From: an uncultured Collinsella sp.
Lineage (GTDB): Bacteria; Actinomycetota; Coriobacteriia; Coriobacteriales; Coriobacteriaceae
Assembly: GCA_902494135.1 (NCBI GenBank)
Contig: CABUSE010000002.1
Coordinates: forward strand, 1 to 30,226
Reading direction: 5' to 3'
DNA length: 30,226 bases
The notes under the pieces are model-generated. The model saw nothing but the letters and a program-made list of their open reading frames with translations. It was not told the DNA's origin and searched no databases. Both the position numbers and the translations under genes were made by a program. Position 1 is the first letter of the stretch. Each line of letters starts with the position of its first letter. Below are positions 9,869-19,996 of this stretch, piece by piece.

Positions 9869-10141
9869 TTACTTGGAGAGCTTGTCGACGACGCGTTCGA
9901 TTTCGGCGAGCTTGGCGGCTTTGAGGTCTTCGTCGCCCGATTCGATTGCCGAAGTCACGCAGCCCTCGATATGCGCCTTGAGCACGTCGGCGTTAATGCG
10001 CGCGAGGAGCGCCTGCGTTGCCATGAGCTGCGTGGAAATATCGACGCAGTAACGGTCCTCCTCGACCATCCGCAAGATGCCGTCGATCTGGCCGCGTGCC
10101 GTCTTGAGCATGCGGGTCACCGATTTATGGTCTGCCATCAT
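9869..10141 (-). CDS. csoR: Copper-sensing transcriptional repressor CsoR
   Basis: A 90-residue all-alpha repressor of the CsoR/RcnR family that leaves DNA on binding Cu(I). The copper ligands C32, H57 and C61 have the spacing known for CsoR (Cys, then His and Cys within HIEGC), separating it from RcnR-type nickel sensors. The conserved RGQIDGILRMVEEDRYCVDI segment is present. The start is set at the ATG-ATG pair preceded by GAGGAC; the frame extends further upstream without a ribosome site. It is the last gene of the copA-copZ-csoR set on the minus strand, though a perfect inverted repeat separates it from copZ. The likely target is the operator at 13047-13063 in front of copA. Confidence 0.95.
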   Translation of the reverse strand: MMADHKSVTRMLKTARGQIDGILRMVEEDRYCVDISTQLMATQALLARINADVLKAHIEGCVTSAIESGDEDLKAAKLAEIERVVDKLSK

Positions 10142-10183
10142 GTCGGGTCCTCGTTTCTGGTCGATCTTCCGGATGTCCCCGTC

Positions 10184-10250
10184 AGTTGCGGTGAAATACG
10201 GACCGTTTAAAGGCCTAGGGCGGCACAACAGTCCGTATTTCACCGCAACT
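10184..10250. repeat. Perfect 20-bp inverted repeat with 27-nt loop between copZ and csoR
   Basis: Arms are 10184-10203 (starts AGTTGCGGTGAAATAC) and 10231-10250, exact reverse complements over 20 bases. The loop of 27 bases has the same length as the centre of the 57-bp palindromes but an unrelated sequence. It lies 42 bases upstream of csoR and 26 bases after copZ, so in an RNA from copA it would fold just before csoR. It has no CsoR operator features. Confidence 0.9.
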
Positions 10251-10276
10251 TCTGAGGATTCAGTAGGCAGCGACTG

Positions 10277-10498
10277 CTATGCGGCGGTCACCGAAAGGGC
10301 GTGGAACTTCTCGCCGGCGCCCTCGACAGCGGCGGTGAGCTGCTCGACGGTCACGGTGTCGGCGCACTCCACCTGGACGGTCTGGGTCTCGTGATCGGCG
10401 TCGGCGTCGGTCACGCCGGCCACGTTGAGCAACGCCGTCTCGACGGTGGCGTCGCAATGGCCGCACATGAGGCCGGAAGTCTTGATTGTGTAACGCAT
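10277..10498 (-). CDS. copZ: Copper chaperone, heavy-metal-associated domain
   Basis: A 73-residue single HMA domain that carries Cu(I) in the cytoplasm and hands it to CopA. The metal motif GLMCGHC gives C12 and C15. The beta-alpha-beta-beta-alpha-beta pattern is complete (MRYTIKTSG, ATVETALLNV, VTDADAD, TVQVEC, TVEQLTAAVEGAG). The ATG at 10498 is preceded by GGGAGGA; a longer frame from 10552 has no such site. It lies 147 bases downstream of copA on the same strand. Confidence 0.94.
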   Translation of the reverse strand: MRYTIKTSGLMCGHCDATVETALLNVAGVTDADADHETQTVQVECADTVTVEQLTAAVEGAGEKFHALSVTAA

Positions 10499-10645
10499 GG
10501 GTATTCCTCCCTGTTGTGTCGGCTTTCCCAGGCACCCGACCTTGACCTTCAAGCCGTCGCTCGCGTACCAAAGTGCGCGTCGCTCCTCTTTCGGGTCAAT
10601 CTCGGGCGTCTGGAAAACCCGTTCTAGATGGACTTAATGGTGAGC

Positions 10646-12988
10646 CTATTTTGCCACTTTTGGCTTAAAGGATTTTAAGCGCAGCGCATTGCTTACGACG
10701 CAGACACTCGACAGGCTCATGGCCGCGGCGCCAAACATCGGCGAGAGCTGCCAACCGGTGAGGGGGAAGAACACGCCCGCCGCCAGCGGAATGCCGATGC
10801 CGTTGTAGAACAGCGCCCAGAACAGGTCCTGCTTGATGTTGCGAATTGTGGCGCGCGACAGCTCGATGGCACGGGCGACGTCCATGAGGTCGCTGCGCAT
10901 GAGTACCACGTCGGCGCCCTCCTTGGCGATGTCTGCGCCGGTGCCGATAGCAAGGCCCACGTCGGCGCGCGCCAGGGCGGGGGAGTCATTGATACCGTCG
11001 CCCACCATGGCGACCTTGCTGCCCGCATCCTGCAGCTCGCGTACGTGGTGCTCCTTGTCGGCGGGGAGGACGTCGGCGATGACCTGTTCGCTGCTCAGCC
11101 CCACGCAGCGGGCGATTGCTTCGGCGGTGACTCGGTTGTCGCCGGTGAGCATGCGCACGTCGACGCCAAGCGAGCGCAGTGCGGCGATGGCTCCGGCACT
11201 CGTTTCCTTGACCTCGTCAGCCACGGCAATGGTGCCGGCGAGCTCGCCGTTCTTGGCAAAGAACAGCGGCGTCTTGCCCTCGGCGGCGAACTGTTCGGCA
11301 AGACCCGCGGGCACCTTCGCGCCCAGCTCGTTCATCAGGCGCATATTGCCGGCGGCAATGGCGTTTTGCCCCTCGCGCGCCGTAACGCCTCGCCCGGGCA
11401 CGGCGGCAAAGTCCTCGACGGCGCGCGCGACAATCCCTCGCGTCTCGCACTCGGCCATAATCGCCTCGGCCAGCGGGTGTTCGCTTGAGCGCTCCAGCGC
11501 GGCGGCCAGCTTGAGTAGCGCCTTTTCGCTCATGGCGGGCGATCCGTCGGCGCGCGTGGCTACCACGATATCGGTCACGGCAGGCTTGCCGCGAGTGACC
11601 GTTCCCGTCTTATCGAACACCACGGTGCCCACGCTGCGCAGATTCTCCAGCGCCTCGGCGCTCTTGAACAGAATGCCCATCTCGGCGCCCTTGCCGGTGC
11701 CGACCATAATAGCGACGGGCGTGGCCAGACCCAATGCGCACGGACAGCTGATCACCAGCACAGCGACGGCGGAGGTGAGCGCTTCGTTCACGCTACCGGT
11801 CAGTGCCATCCACGCCACGAAGGTCATGGCCGAGATCACGAATACCACGGGCACGAACACGCCGGCGACCTTGTCGGCCATGCGGGCGATGGGCGCCTTG
11901 GTGGCGTTGGCGTCCTCGACGAGCTGGATAATCTTGGCGAGCGACGTGTCGGCGCCCACGCGTGTGGCACGGAAGGCAAACGAGCCGGTGCGGTTGACAG
12001 TGGCGGCGTTGACGGTGTCGCCGGCGGTCTTTTCCACGGGGATGGACTCGCCGGTGAGCGCGCTCTCGTCCACGGCCGAGCTGCCCTCGAGCACCACGCC
12101 ATCGACAGGGATGGACTCGCCGGGGCGCACACGCAGCACCTGGCCGGGCAGAATGGCATCGACGTCGACGGTGGCCTCGCTGCCGTCCTCTGCCACGACG
12201 GTCGCGGTCTTGGGTGCTAAGTCGATGAGCGCCTCGATAGCGCCGCCGGTCTTGGACTTGCTGCGCGTCTCGAGGTATTTGCCCACGGTGACGAGCGACA
12301 GGATGGTGCCAGCGCTCTCAAAATACAGGTTGTCCATGCTCGTCATCATGGCCTCGTGCACCTGACCTGCGGCTAGCTGGTCGGCCATGATGAACATGGC
12401 GTAGAGCGACCAGGCGATGGACGCGGTGGCGCCCACGGCAATAAGGGCGTCCATGGTAGGCGCGCCGTGCGTAAGCGATTTAAACCCGTTGATAAAGTAT
12501 GCGTCGTTGACGTAGACGATGGGAATGAGCAGGACGAGCTCGGTGAGCGCGAGCGTCATGCTGTGGGTGTGGTCGGTGAAGACGCCGGGCAGTGGCCAAC
12601 CGAGCATGTGCCCCATGCCTATGTAGAACAGTGGGATGAGGAAGATGATCGAGATGATGAGGCGGGTGCGCATGGCAGAGGCGGCGGCCTCCAACTTTTT
12701 GGTCGGCGACTCCATATGGGCGGCGCCGGACCTGGCTTGCGCGTTGCCGTTTGAGTTGGCGGCATCGGTGCCCGTGCTAACGGGCGAGGCCGAATAACCC
12801 GCGCGATCGACGGCGGTACAGATGTCGTCGGGGGAGACCTGCGCGGGGTCGTAGTCGACCAGCATGGAGCCGGCGAGCAGGTTGACCGCGACGCTTTGGA
12901 CGCCGTCGAGCTTGCTCACGGCACGGTCCACGTGCGCCTGGCAGGCGGCGCACGTCATGCCGCCCACGTCAAACTTATCCTGAGCCAT
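10646..12988 (-). CDS. copA: Copper-exporting P1B-type ATPase
   Basis: A 780-residue membrane pump that exports Cu(I) using ATP. One N-terminal HMA domain has C13 and C16 (GGMTCAAC), followed by a linker of about 50 residues and eight predicted membrane helices. Core motifs: TGES in the actuator domain, the metal-transport CPC at 415-417, phosphorylated D459 in DKTGTVT, SSEHPLAEAI of the nucleotide domain, MLTGDN and GDGINDSPAL. The copper-type signatures YNGIGIP in helix 7 and AMSLSSVCVVSNALRL in helix 8 support Cu(I) rather than Zn/Cd. The ATG follows AAAGGAGA. First gene of copA-copZ-csoR; promoter and CsoR operator are directly upstream. Confidence 0.97.
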   Translation of the reverse strand: MAQDKFDVGGMTCAACQAHVDRAVSKLDGVQSVAVNLLAGSMLVDYDPAQVSPDDICTAVDRAGYSASPVSTGTDAANSNGNAQARSGAAHMESPTKKLEAAASAMRTRLIISIIFLIPLFYIGMGHMLGWPLPGVFTDHTHSMTLALTELVLLIPIVYVNDAYFINGFKSLTHGAPTMDALIAVGATASIAWSLYAMFIMADQLAAGQVHEAMMTSMDNLYFESAGTILSLVTVGKYLETRSKSKTGGAIEALIDLAPKTATVVAEDGSEATVDVDAILPGQVLRVRPGESIPVDGVVLEGSSAVDESALTGESIPVEKTAGDTVNAATVNRTGSFAFRATRVGADTSLAKIIQLVEDANATKAPIARMADKVAGVFVPVVFVISAMTFVAWMALTGSVNEALTSAVAVLVISCPCALGLATPVAIMVGTGKGAEMGILFKSAEALENLRSVGTVVFDKTGTVTRGKPAVTDIVVATRADGSPAMSEKALLKLAAALERSSEHPLAEAIMAECETRGIVARAVEDFAAVPGRGVTAREGQNAIAAGNMRLMNELGAKVPAGLAEQFAAEGKTPLFFAKNGELAGTIAVADEVKETSAGAIAALRSLGVDVRMLTGDNRVTAEAIARCVGLSSEQVIADVLPADKEHHVRELQDAGSKVAMVGDGINDSPALARADVGLAIGTGADIAKEGADVVLMRSDLMDVARAIELSRATIRNIKQDLFWALFYNGIGIPLAAGVFFPLTGWQLSPMFGAAAMSLSSVCVVSNALRLKSFKPKVAK

Positions 12989-13035
12989 GGCTTCTCCTTT
13001 CTATAATTTGGTGTTGGAATTGTTAACCTGCTGAT

Positions 13036-13063
13036 ACTATACACCCATACCCCCTGGGGGTAT
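13036..13063 (-). promoter_or_regulatory. copA promoter with CsoR-type operator
   Basis: The palindrome ATACCCCCTGGGGGTAT at 13047-13063 has the C-run/G-run form known for CsoR operators. On the minus strand a TATAGT -10 hexamer lies at 13041-13036, so the operator covers the spacer and -35 region, where repressor binding would block RNA polymerase. The start codon of copA is 48 bases downstream of the -10. Confidence 0.85.
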
Positions 13064-13141
13064 ACAGTGGAGATTGAAATGTATGCCATTCTGTTATTGG
13101 CCGAGGTGATAGCCAGGTCGGCGGACCGTAGCCGGTCTAAT

Positions 13142-13359
13142 GTCTCAATCTGTAACAACTAGACCCGTTTTTGTCGAGTAACTGTTACAGATCGAGACAG
13201 ACCGTCCGCGGTCAACTCAAATGTCTCGATCTGTAACATCTAGAGAGGTTTTTGACCCCTTACTGTTACAGATTGAGATGTTGTCTCGCGGGATTGGGGT
13301 TTGTCTCGTTCTGTAGCATCTAGACCTGTATCTGCCGAGCTAGTGTTACAAATCGAGAC
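13142..13359. repeat. Palindrome array 3: three 57-bp units, in the gap 12989-13401
   Basis: Units at 13142-13198, 13223-13279 and 13303-13359, spaced 81 and 80 bases. The third unit has drifted in both arms (GTCTCGTTCTGTAGC and GTTACAAATCGAGAC). The array ends 42 bases from the kinase gene's stop and begins about 80 bases from the copA operator, so it occupies the space between a gene's 3' end and a divergent promoter. All units have the same direction as arrays 1, 2 and 4. Confidence 0.95.
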
Positions 13360-13401
13360 AACTGCCGGGGAGGGGTCCCGTCACGGCAAGACGCCCGCCG
13401 C

Positions 13402-15486
13402 CTAGATACAGAACCCGGGAATCGCACAGGTTAGCTTGTTTGGCTTTTCCGCAGGCGTTGCGTACGTAAAGACGTCGCCGTCGTGGCCCACACGGTTTAT
13501 GTAGAGCGTGCCTTCGGTCTCCGATGAGTCGGGGCTCACCGTGCGCTCCCACCAGCAGGTGTCCTTGCCCTTCCACTGGCGGACCATCGTCTCGTTCGTG
13601 GAATACGGGCTCACCTTGAGCTCGCGGAAGAGCTGATACTCCTTGCCCTCGCCGTTGTAGATTTCTGCCAGGTAGTGATAGTCCTTGGCAAACGAATCGG
13701 GCGGTTGCGTACCGCACAGCTCGACCATGGCGGGCAGCCAAAGGGTTGCGGGCAACTCGCTCAGACACGATGCACTGTTGGCGGCGCCAGCGTTATTCGA
13801 GACCTTTTTGACAGATTTGATGAGCGCGCGCAACTTGTTGGGCAGCAGCTTAAGGCCGTCGCCGTCGAGCCATTCCCGCAGCTCGCAAACTGCCCAGCCG
13901 GCGCTCGGCGGTTCAGCCGCAGCGTTGCGCTCGGCAATACCCGCGTCGAACATAAACGTCAGTCCGGCCTTGCCCGTCCCGTCCAGAAGCTCATCGTGAC
14001 GGATGCCCACAAGCTGCGCGCCGACCTCCAGCCCGTTGGTGAGTTTCACGCGCTTGGTACACGGATAGGGGATATGCCCATCGGCATCGAGCAGGTGATA
14101 GCGCTTGGCAATCTCGCGTGCCTCGCTACGGGCCTCGGCGGCCTTAATCTTGAGCGAAATCTCCTGCAGCTGATCCCAGGTGTAGTCGTCAAGTGAACCG
14201 CGGATGCCGTCGAGGTAGTCGGGGATGCCAAAGCCATGGGTTGCCGCCCCGATAACGCTGAGCCCCGCAACGGCTGCGATAGCGCCGCCGATAATAAAGC
14301 GGCGGCGGGTCATGGCATCGTGGCGGGCCTGATTCAGGATCTCTCGTGCGCGCTCGCCGGCGACGTCGACCTTAAGGTGCGTGCCAGAATCGATATCAAT
14401 TGCGGCCTCGTCTCCTGCACCTTCGCGGCCTTCGGATTCGGCGTCGGTGAGGTATGCCGAGAGCACCTCGAGCATCTGCTGCTCGGTGGGACGATCGCAC
14501 TGCTCGACTGAGAGACCCTTCATGATGATCTGGACGAGCGCCTCATCGCCCTCGCAGCGCGGCTCGAGCGGTGCCGGCTTGGTCTTGGTCTTTACGAGAT
14601 AGAACGAGCCGGTTGCAGCGGCGTCCGTCGACTCAAAGTCAAACGGTTTGCGACCGCTGTAGAGCTGGTACAGAATGCTCGAAAGCGCATAGACGTCGAT
14701 TGCCGGCGAACGGCGAAGGGCCGCGATGCCTTCGATATCCTGCGTGAGCATCTCGGGCGCGGCGTATGCGGGCGTGGCAAAACGCCAGATGTCGGCGCGC
14801 CGGGTGATCGTGTCGTCGCCGAGAGCCATGGTCGCGGAGCCCATGTCGATGAGGCAGGGGTCAAAGGAACAATCAGCAATCTGCTGCTCGAGCGTTCGGC
14901 TGGTGGTGCGGAACATGATATTGGCAGGCGACAGGTCGCGATGGATGACCGGATTCACGAGGCCTTGGGTCATCAAGAGCGCACGAAGCACGGCGTTTCC
15001 GACGGCGGCGACCATCTGGGTGGTCAGCCCGCCCGAGGCGTCGTGCGGAAGCAGGGGCAGCGCCTGCTTGAGCGAGGTGCCCTCGACCCACTCCATGAGG
15101 ATGAGAGGGTCATCCTCGCACGATCCGTAGCCATAGACGCGCGGAAATCCGCGCAGGTGCGAGACGGTACACAGATGACGGTACTCCTCGAACAGCGCGG
15201 CGGTGCTGGCCAGGTGCGCTGCCGATTGCTCGGCGGAGCGGTCGGGGGCTTGGCCGGAAAGGATAGCGTTGTCCTTGAGCAGCTTGACGGCAAAGACCTC
15301 GCCGCTCGTGTTGGTCGCGCGCAGCACGTGCCCGATGTTGCCGTTGTTGCGGTGGGCCGTCTGGAGAATAAGCGTCATAAACCGACGTTTGGCGTCGTCC
15401 TCGGCGCTGGGGTTGACCGCCACGGAGGTATCGAACGTATCGAGACGGATGAGTTTGTCGCCATAGGCGCTATCGGTAGTATCCAT
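13402..15486 (-). CDS. Membrane Ser/Thr protein kinase with C-terminal DUF6273-like extracellular domain
   Basis: A 694-residue eukaryotic-type kinase. The catalytic domain spans about 45-350: K68 (FAVKLLK), H182-R183-D184 (VIHRDLSPANI), D214-M215-G216 in place of the usual DFG, and the AAPEML activation-segment end. After a variable linker, a basic stretch (RRRF) and one membrane helix at about 396-418 put the C-terminal 270 residues outside. That part has the pattern I know from DUF6273 domains of Coriobacteriia (VGIRHDEL, GKAGLTFMFD, REWLDGDGLKLLP, LWLPAMVEL, WWERT, final GFCI). The DUF6273 call is from memory and moderate. Start ATG at 15486 follows AAAGGA; the longer frame to 15573 is less likely. 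It lies downstream of an FHA gene on the same strand, its probable phosphorylation partner. Confidence 0.92.
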   Translation of the reverse strand: MDTTDSAYGDKLIRLDTFDTSVAVNPSAEDDAKRRFMTLILQTAHRNNGNIGHVLRATNTSGEVFAVKLLKDNAILSGQAPDRSAEQSAAHLASTAALFEEYRHLCTVSHLRGFPRVYGYGSCEDDPLILMEWVEGTSLKQALPLLPHDASGGLTTQMVAAVGNAVLRALLMTQGLVNPVIHRDLSPANIMFRTTSRTLEQQIADCSFDPCLIDMGSATMALGDDTITRRADIWRFATPAYAAPEMLTQDIEGIAALRRSPAIDVYALSSILYQLYSGRKPFDFESTDAAATGSFYLVKTKTKPAPLEPRCEGDEALVQIIMKGLSVEQCDRPTEQQMLEVLSAYLTDAESEGREGAGDEAAIDIDSGTHLKVDVAGERAREILNQARHDAMTRRRFIIGGAIAAVAGLSVIGAATHGFGIPDYLDGIRGSLDDYTWDQLQEISLKIKAAEARSEAREIAKRYHLLDADGHIPYPCTKRVKLTNGLEVGAQLVGIRHDELLDGTGKAGLTFMFDAGIAERNAAAEPPSAGWAVCELREWLDGDGLKLLPNKLRALIKSVKKVSNNAGAANSASCLSELPATLWLPAMVELCGTQPPDSFAKDYHYLAEIYNGEGKEYQLFRELKVSPYSTNETMVRQWKGKDTCWWERTVSPDSSETEGTLYINRVGHDGDVFTYATPAEKPNKLTCAIPGFCI

Positions 15487-15518
15487 GGCGTTCCTTTGTC
15501 TGGCATGGGTTGCCGCAC

Positions 15519-15579
15519 GTATACGCGAGCAGTGCGGATATCGGTAAAGTACCATGATAGCCGCACTGCCCACGTATAC
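15519..15579. repeat. Imperfect 24-bp inverted repeat in the kinase leader
   Basis: Arms 15519-15542 (GTATACGCGAGCAGTGCGG...) and 15556-15579 pair at 20 or more of 24 positions around a 13-base loop. It ends 33 bases before the kinase start, so the transcript leader can form a strong hairpin; it could also be an operator. Confidence 0.7.
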
Positions 15580-15625
15580 CGCTGAGCATTGTCGTTTACG
15601 ACGCAGAAGGTAGAAGACGAAAGAC

Positions 15626-15654
15626 GGACGGCGACCGTCTTCCGATCGCCGTCC
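15626..15654 (-). terminator. Possible terminator of the FHA gene
   Basis: Arms GGACGGCGA (15626-15634) and TCGCCGTCC (15646-15654) lie three bases after the FHA stop. On the minus strand the stem is followed by GTCTTTCGTCTTC, T-rich but interrupted, so termination may be partial and allow read-through into the kinase. Confidence 0.55.
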
Positions 15655-15657
15655 GCG

Positions 15658-16620
15658 CTAGTCCACAATGACAAGGAATGTCGTGTAGAGACCCAGATGG
15701 AGCCTGTCGCTGTTTTCGATTTCCACTGGGGGATAGATCTTGCCAGGCTCGCGTTGGTCGCGCGGCGGCTCAATCACAATATCGCCGTCACCCGCGCCCG
15801 ATTCGAGCACTGTGCCGTTGGTCGACCCAAGGCCCTGGGCGTACCAGTGCTCACCCTCAAGCCAAATGCGAAGATGCTCGCGCGATGCGTCGGCGCCCAC
15901 ATCGGTGATGCTGGGCGAGGTTTTGGGCAAAGAACCAATCACGGTGCCGCGCGGATCGCGTGTGAGGGGATGGATTTGCATGCCGGCGCAGTTGTCGGCA
16001 TGGGTTCTGAGCAGACCGAGGTTGGGGGCGACGGTGCGCGGCTGCTCCAGGCTGCTCATAAAGCCACGTCCGACGGTAGTTTCGGTGGTGCCAAAGTGCT
16101 CGCCCGTCTTGCTGTCGCAAAAGCGCTCGACGGTGGCCACGCCCTGAACGGGATCGGCGAGCGCCCCCGTTGCCACAAAGAGCATAAGGTAAAGCGTGCT
16201 TTTCTCGCGCACGGCATTGCCGTCAAAGTTGTCGATGCGATTGAGGGCATTTGCATATAGGCGGCTGTCCAGCTTGTAGCTGGCGAGAGCCGACATCATT
16301 TCGTTGGCGGCCGGACCGCGATAGTGCTCGGCGATTGCCCGATAGGCGGACTCGCCGCCGCCGAGCTTGCTGCAGATTGCCGAGGAAAGGTTGAGCGTGG
16401 TGACGGTAAAGTCGCTGTAGATGGAGGGCGCGCACTGGTCAGGCTTGCGATGGACGATGTAACGGGTGAGATACGAGCGGTTGGAAGAGCATTTCTCGAG
16501 CAGGGTACTGCCGAGATAAGAGTTTCCATTGATGAGCATTCGGGCGATCTCGAGATGTTTAAGACCGCCGAACGAGCGAATATCGTTATAGAGGACCGAG
16601 CAAGGCGTCTCTGCTGCCAC
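15658..16620 (-). CDS. FHA-domain protein
   Basis: A 320-residue cytoplasmic protein with a C-terminal forkhead-associated domain (about 220-315), which binds phosphothreonine peptides. Key residues: S246 and H249 of SREH, and GSTNGT at 265-270. The N-terminal 200 residues have no family I recognise; they are helical and contain scattered cysteines. The start is placed at a GTG because AAAGGAGG lies five bases upstream; the longer frame begins at a TTG without a site. With the kinase gene 171 bases downstream on the same strand, it is a probable partner or substrate in a threonine-phosphorylation pathway. No target genes can be named. Confidence 0.88.
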   Translation of the reverse strand: MAAETPCSVLYNDIRSFGGLKHLEIARMLINGNSYLGSTLLEKCSSNRSYLTRYIVHRKPDQCAPSIYSDFTVTTLNLSSAICSKLGGGESAYRAIAEHYRGPAANEMMSALASYKLDSRLYANALNRIDNFDGNAVREKSTLYLMLFVATGALADPVQGVATVERFCDSKTGEHFGTTETTVGRGFMSSLEQPRTVAPNLGLLRTHADNCAGMQIHPLTRDPRGTVIGSLPKTSPSITDVGADASREHLRIWLEGEHWYAQGLGSTNGTVLESGAGDGDIVIEPPRDQREPGKIYPPVEIENSDRLHLGLYTTFLVIVD

Positions 16621-16727
16621 GGATACCTCCTTTGATTGCTTCCTAGCCAATATGGCGATAGGAATTAATGGCCCCCGGTGGGCGACGTATTAAATGGCTG
16701 CGCAATATATAGCGTAACTAAAGCAAC

Positions 16728-16733
16728 ATTATA
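16728..16733 (-). promoter_or_regulatory. Candidate -10 box for the FHA gene
   Basis: A consensus TATAAT on the minus strand, about 108 bases upstream of the GTG start, in an AT-rich stretch. No good -35 was found at 16-18 bases, so support is moderate. Confidence 0.4.
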
Positions 16734-16799
16734 GGCCACATGTTCGAAATTGCAGGAAGACTGAGAGATTTGGTTTGGACTGGACGGAAATCCCCCTCT

Positions 16800-16937
16800 G
16801 TCTTGATCTATAACAATTAGGGCCGATTTTACTCGTTAACTGTTACAGATTGAGACGTTTGTGAGCCGTGTCGACCGTTTGTCTCGATCTGTAACACGTA
16901 GAGGAAGATTCGCCCTGTAGATGTTACAGATTGAGAC
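16800..16937. repeat. Palindrome array 4: two 57-bp units, in the gap 16621-17208
   Basis: Units at 16800-16856 and 16881-16937, 81 bases apart. The first left arm has drifted to GTCTTGATCTATAAC. It lies between the divergent FHA and helicase genes. Downstream of it a possible -10 (TATACT, 17004-17009) starts what would be a helicase leader of roughly 190 bases; no clear -35, riboswitch or small gene was found in that stretch. Confidence 0.95.
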
Positions 16938-17208
16938 AATCAGCCGGGCCCACCTCGTCCGCCTCGTCATCTGTGGTTTACGTGGGGGCATGCGAAGCAC
17001 GGGTATACTAACCGGCGGCGAATCTGCTCCATCGCTTAGAGCTGCTGCGTCTGGACGGCGCGTGATAGGGCTGCCAAAGCGATCGCCAGCGTGCTGAGCA
17101 ACGTCCTCTCTGTGCGCACCTGTTTTTGTATGTATTAGCGCACTACCAAGCACGCCCGCGCGGCCGCATGCCGTGCCCATTGCGCGTGCAGATAAGGAAC
17201 AACAACAT

Positions 17209-19458
<2,250 letters not shown>

Positions 19459-19490
19459 CACACGCATCGCCCGCTAGAGCGAGGTGAACC

Positions 19491-19522
19491 AAGGGCCCCG
19501 AGCAACTACGCTCGGGGCCCTT
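19491..19522 (+). terminator. Intrinsic terminator of the helicase gene
   Basis: Perfect arms AAGGGCCCCGAG (19491-19502) and CTCGGGGCCCTT (19511-19522) with an 8-base loop, followed by a T-run (CCCTTTTTG), 33 bases after the stop. Confidence 0.93.
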
Positions 19523-19632
19523 TTTGTTTGCCGTATCCGATCGCTAGTTCAAATGTGATTTCCTCGGGAATGCGTCTAGAGGATGCCGTGGGCCTGTTTC
19601 CTACCATGCGGCAATGGGTCCCATGGGGTGCG

Positions 19633-19869
19633 CCGTGCATTTTTTGGAGTATTCTGCAGTTCGAGTTGTCTGCATATGATTTGACGTCGCCAACGGTGGC
19701 TTTCGGATATCCCTGGCGAGCGTTCTGAGTCAGATTTCGTCGTTTTCCGGAGCAGGGGCGCGTCATTCTCGCCATGTCGGAACCCAAAATGACGCAGCGC
19801 CCTAAAGGTTTGCCCGCTCGGGGTATTGCTGGCGCGGTCACGTTGCAGAATACTCCGTTTTTTGCACGG
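19633..19869. repeat. About 237-bp non-coding element with 26-bp inverted ends (MITE-like or structured RNA candidate), in the gap 19459-20079
   Basis: The ends 19633-19658 and 19844-19869 are inverted: CCGTGCA and GGAGTATTCTGCA are identical on both sides with six differing bases between them, giving 20 of 26 matches. Inside, GGGCGC-GTCATT and AATGACG-CA-GCGCCC around 19754-19802 form a second stem. ATGGGGT occurs outside both ends (19623-19629 and 19876-19882) but at unequal distances. No transposase is present. Reading frames through it have no coding character. The rest of the gap holds the hairpin at 19968 and an AT-rich stretch near 19905-19940. Confidence 0.6.
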
Positions 19870-19967
19870 GCCAGGATGGGGTACCTCGGGAAAACACGGC
19901 GGTATCCCGTAAATATATACAATCTGTACCGTAATTTATACAAAACGAAGAGGCAGACAGCGTAGGG

Positions 19968-19996
19968 TTGGTGCATTGGGGTGCTTGATGCACCAA
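19968..19996. repeat. TTGGTGCAT / ATGCACCAA hairpin
   Basis: Perfect 9-bp arms at 19968-19976 and 19988-19996. A possible -10 TATACT follows at 20017-20022, so the hairpin would lie around the -35 of the flavodoxin-ferredoxin gene. It shares its core with 9793-9809 and 20853-20885. Confidence 0.7.

Noticed and set aside
10184..10250. CsoR operator upstream of csoR
   Set aside because: The inverted repeat lacks the C-run/G-run pattern found before copA, so it is treated as a different element.
13346..13768. 140-residue minus-strand frame
   Set aside because: Alternative frame of the kinase 3' end starting in the gene and ending in a palindrome unit.
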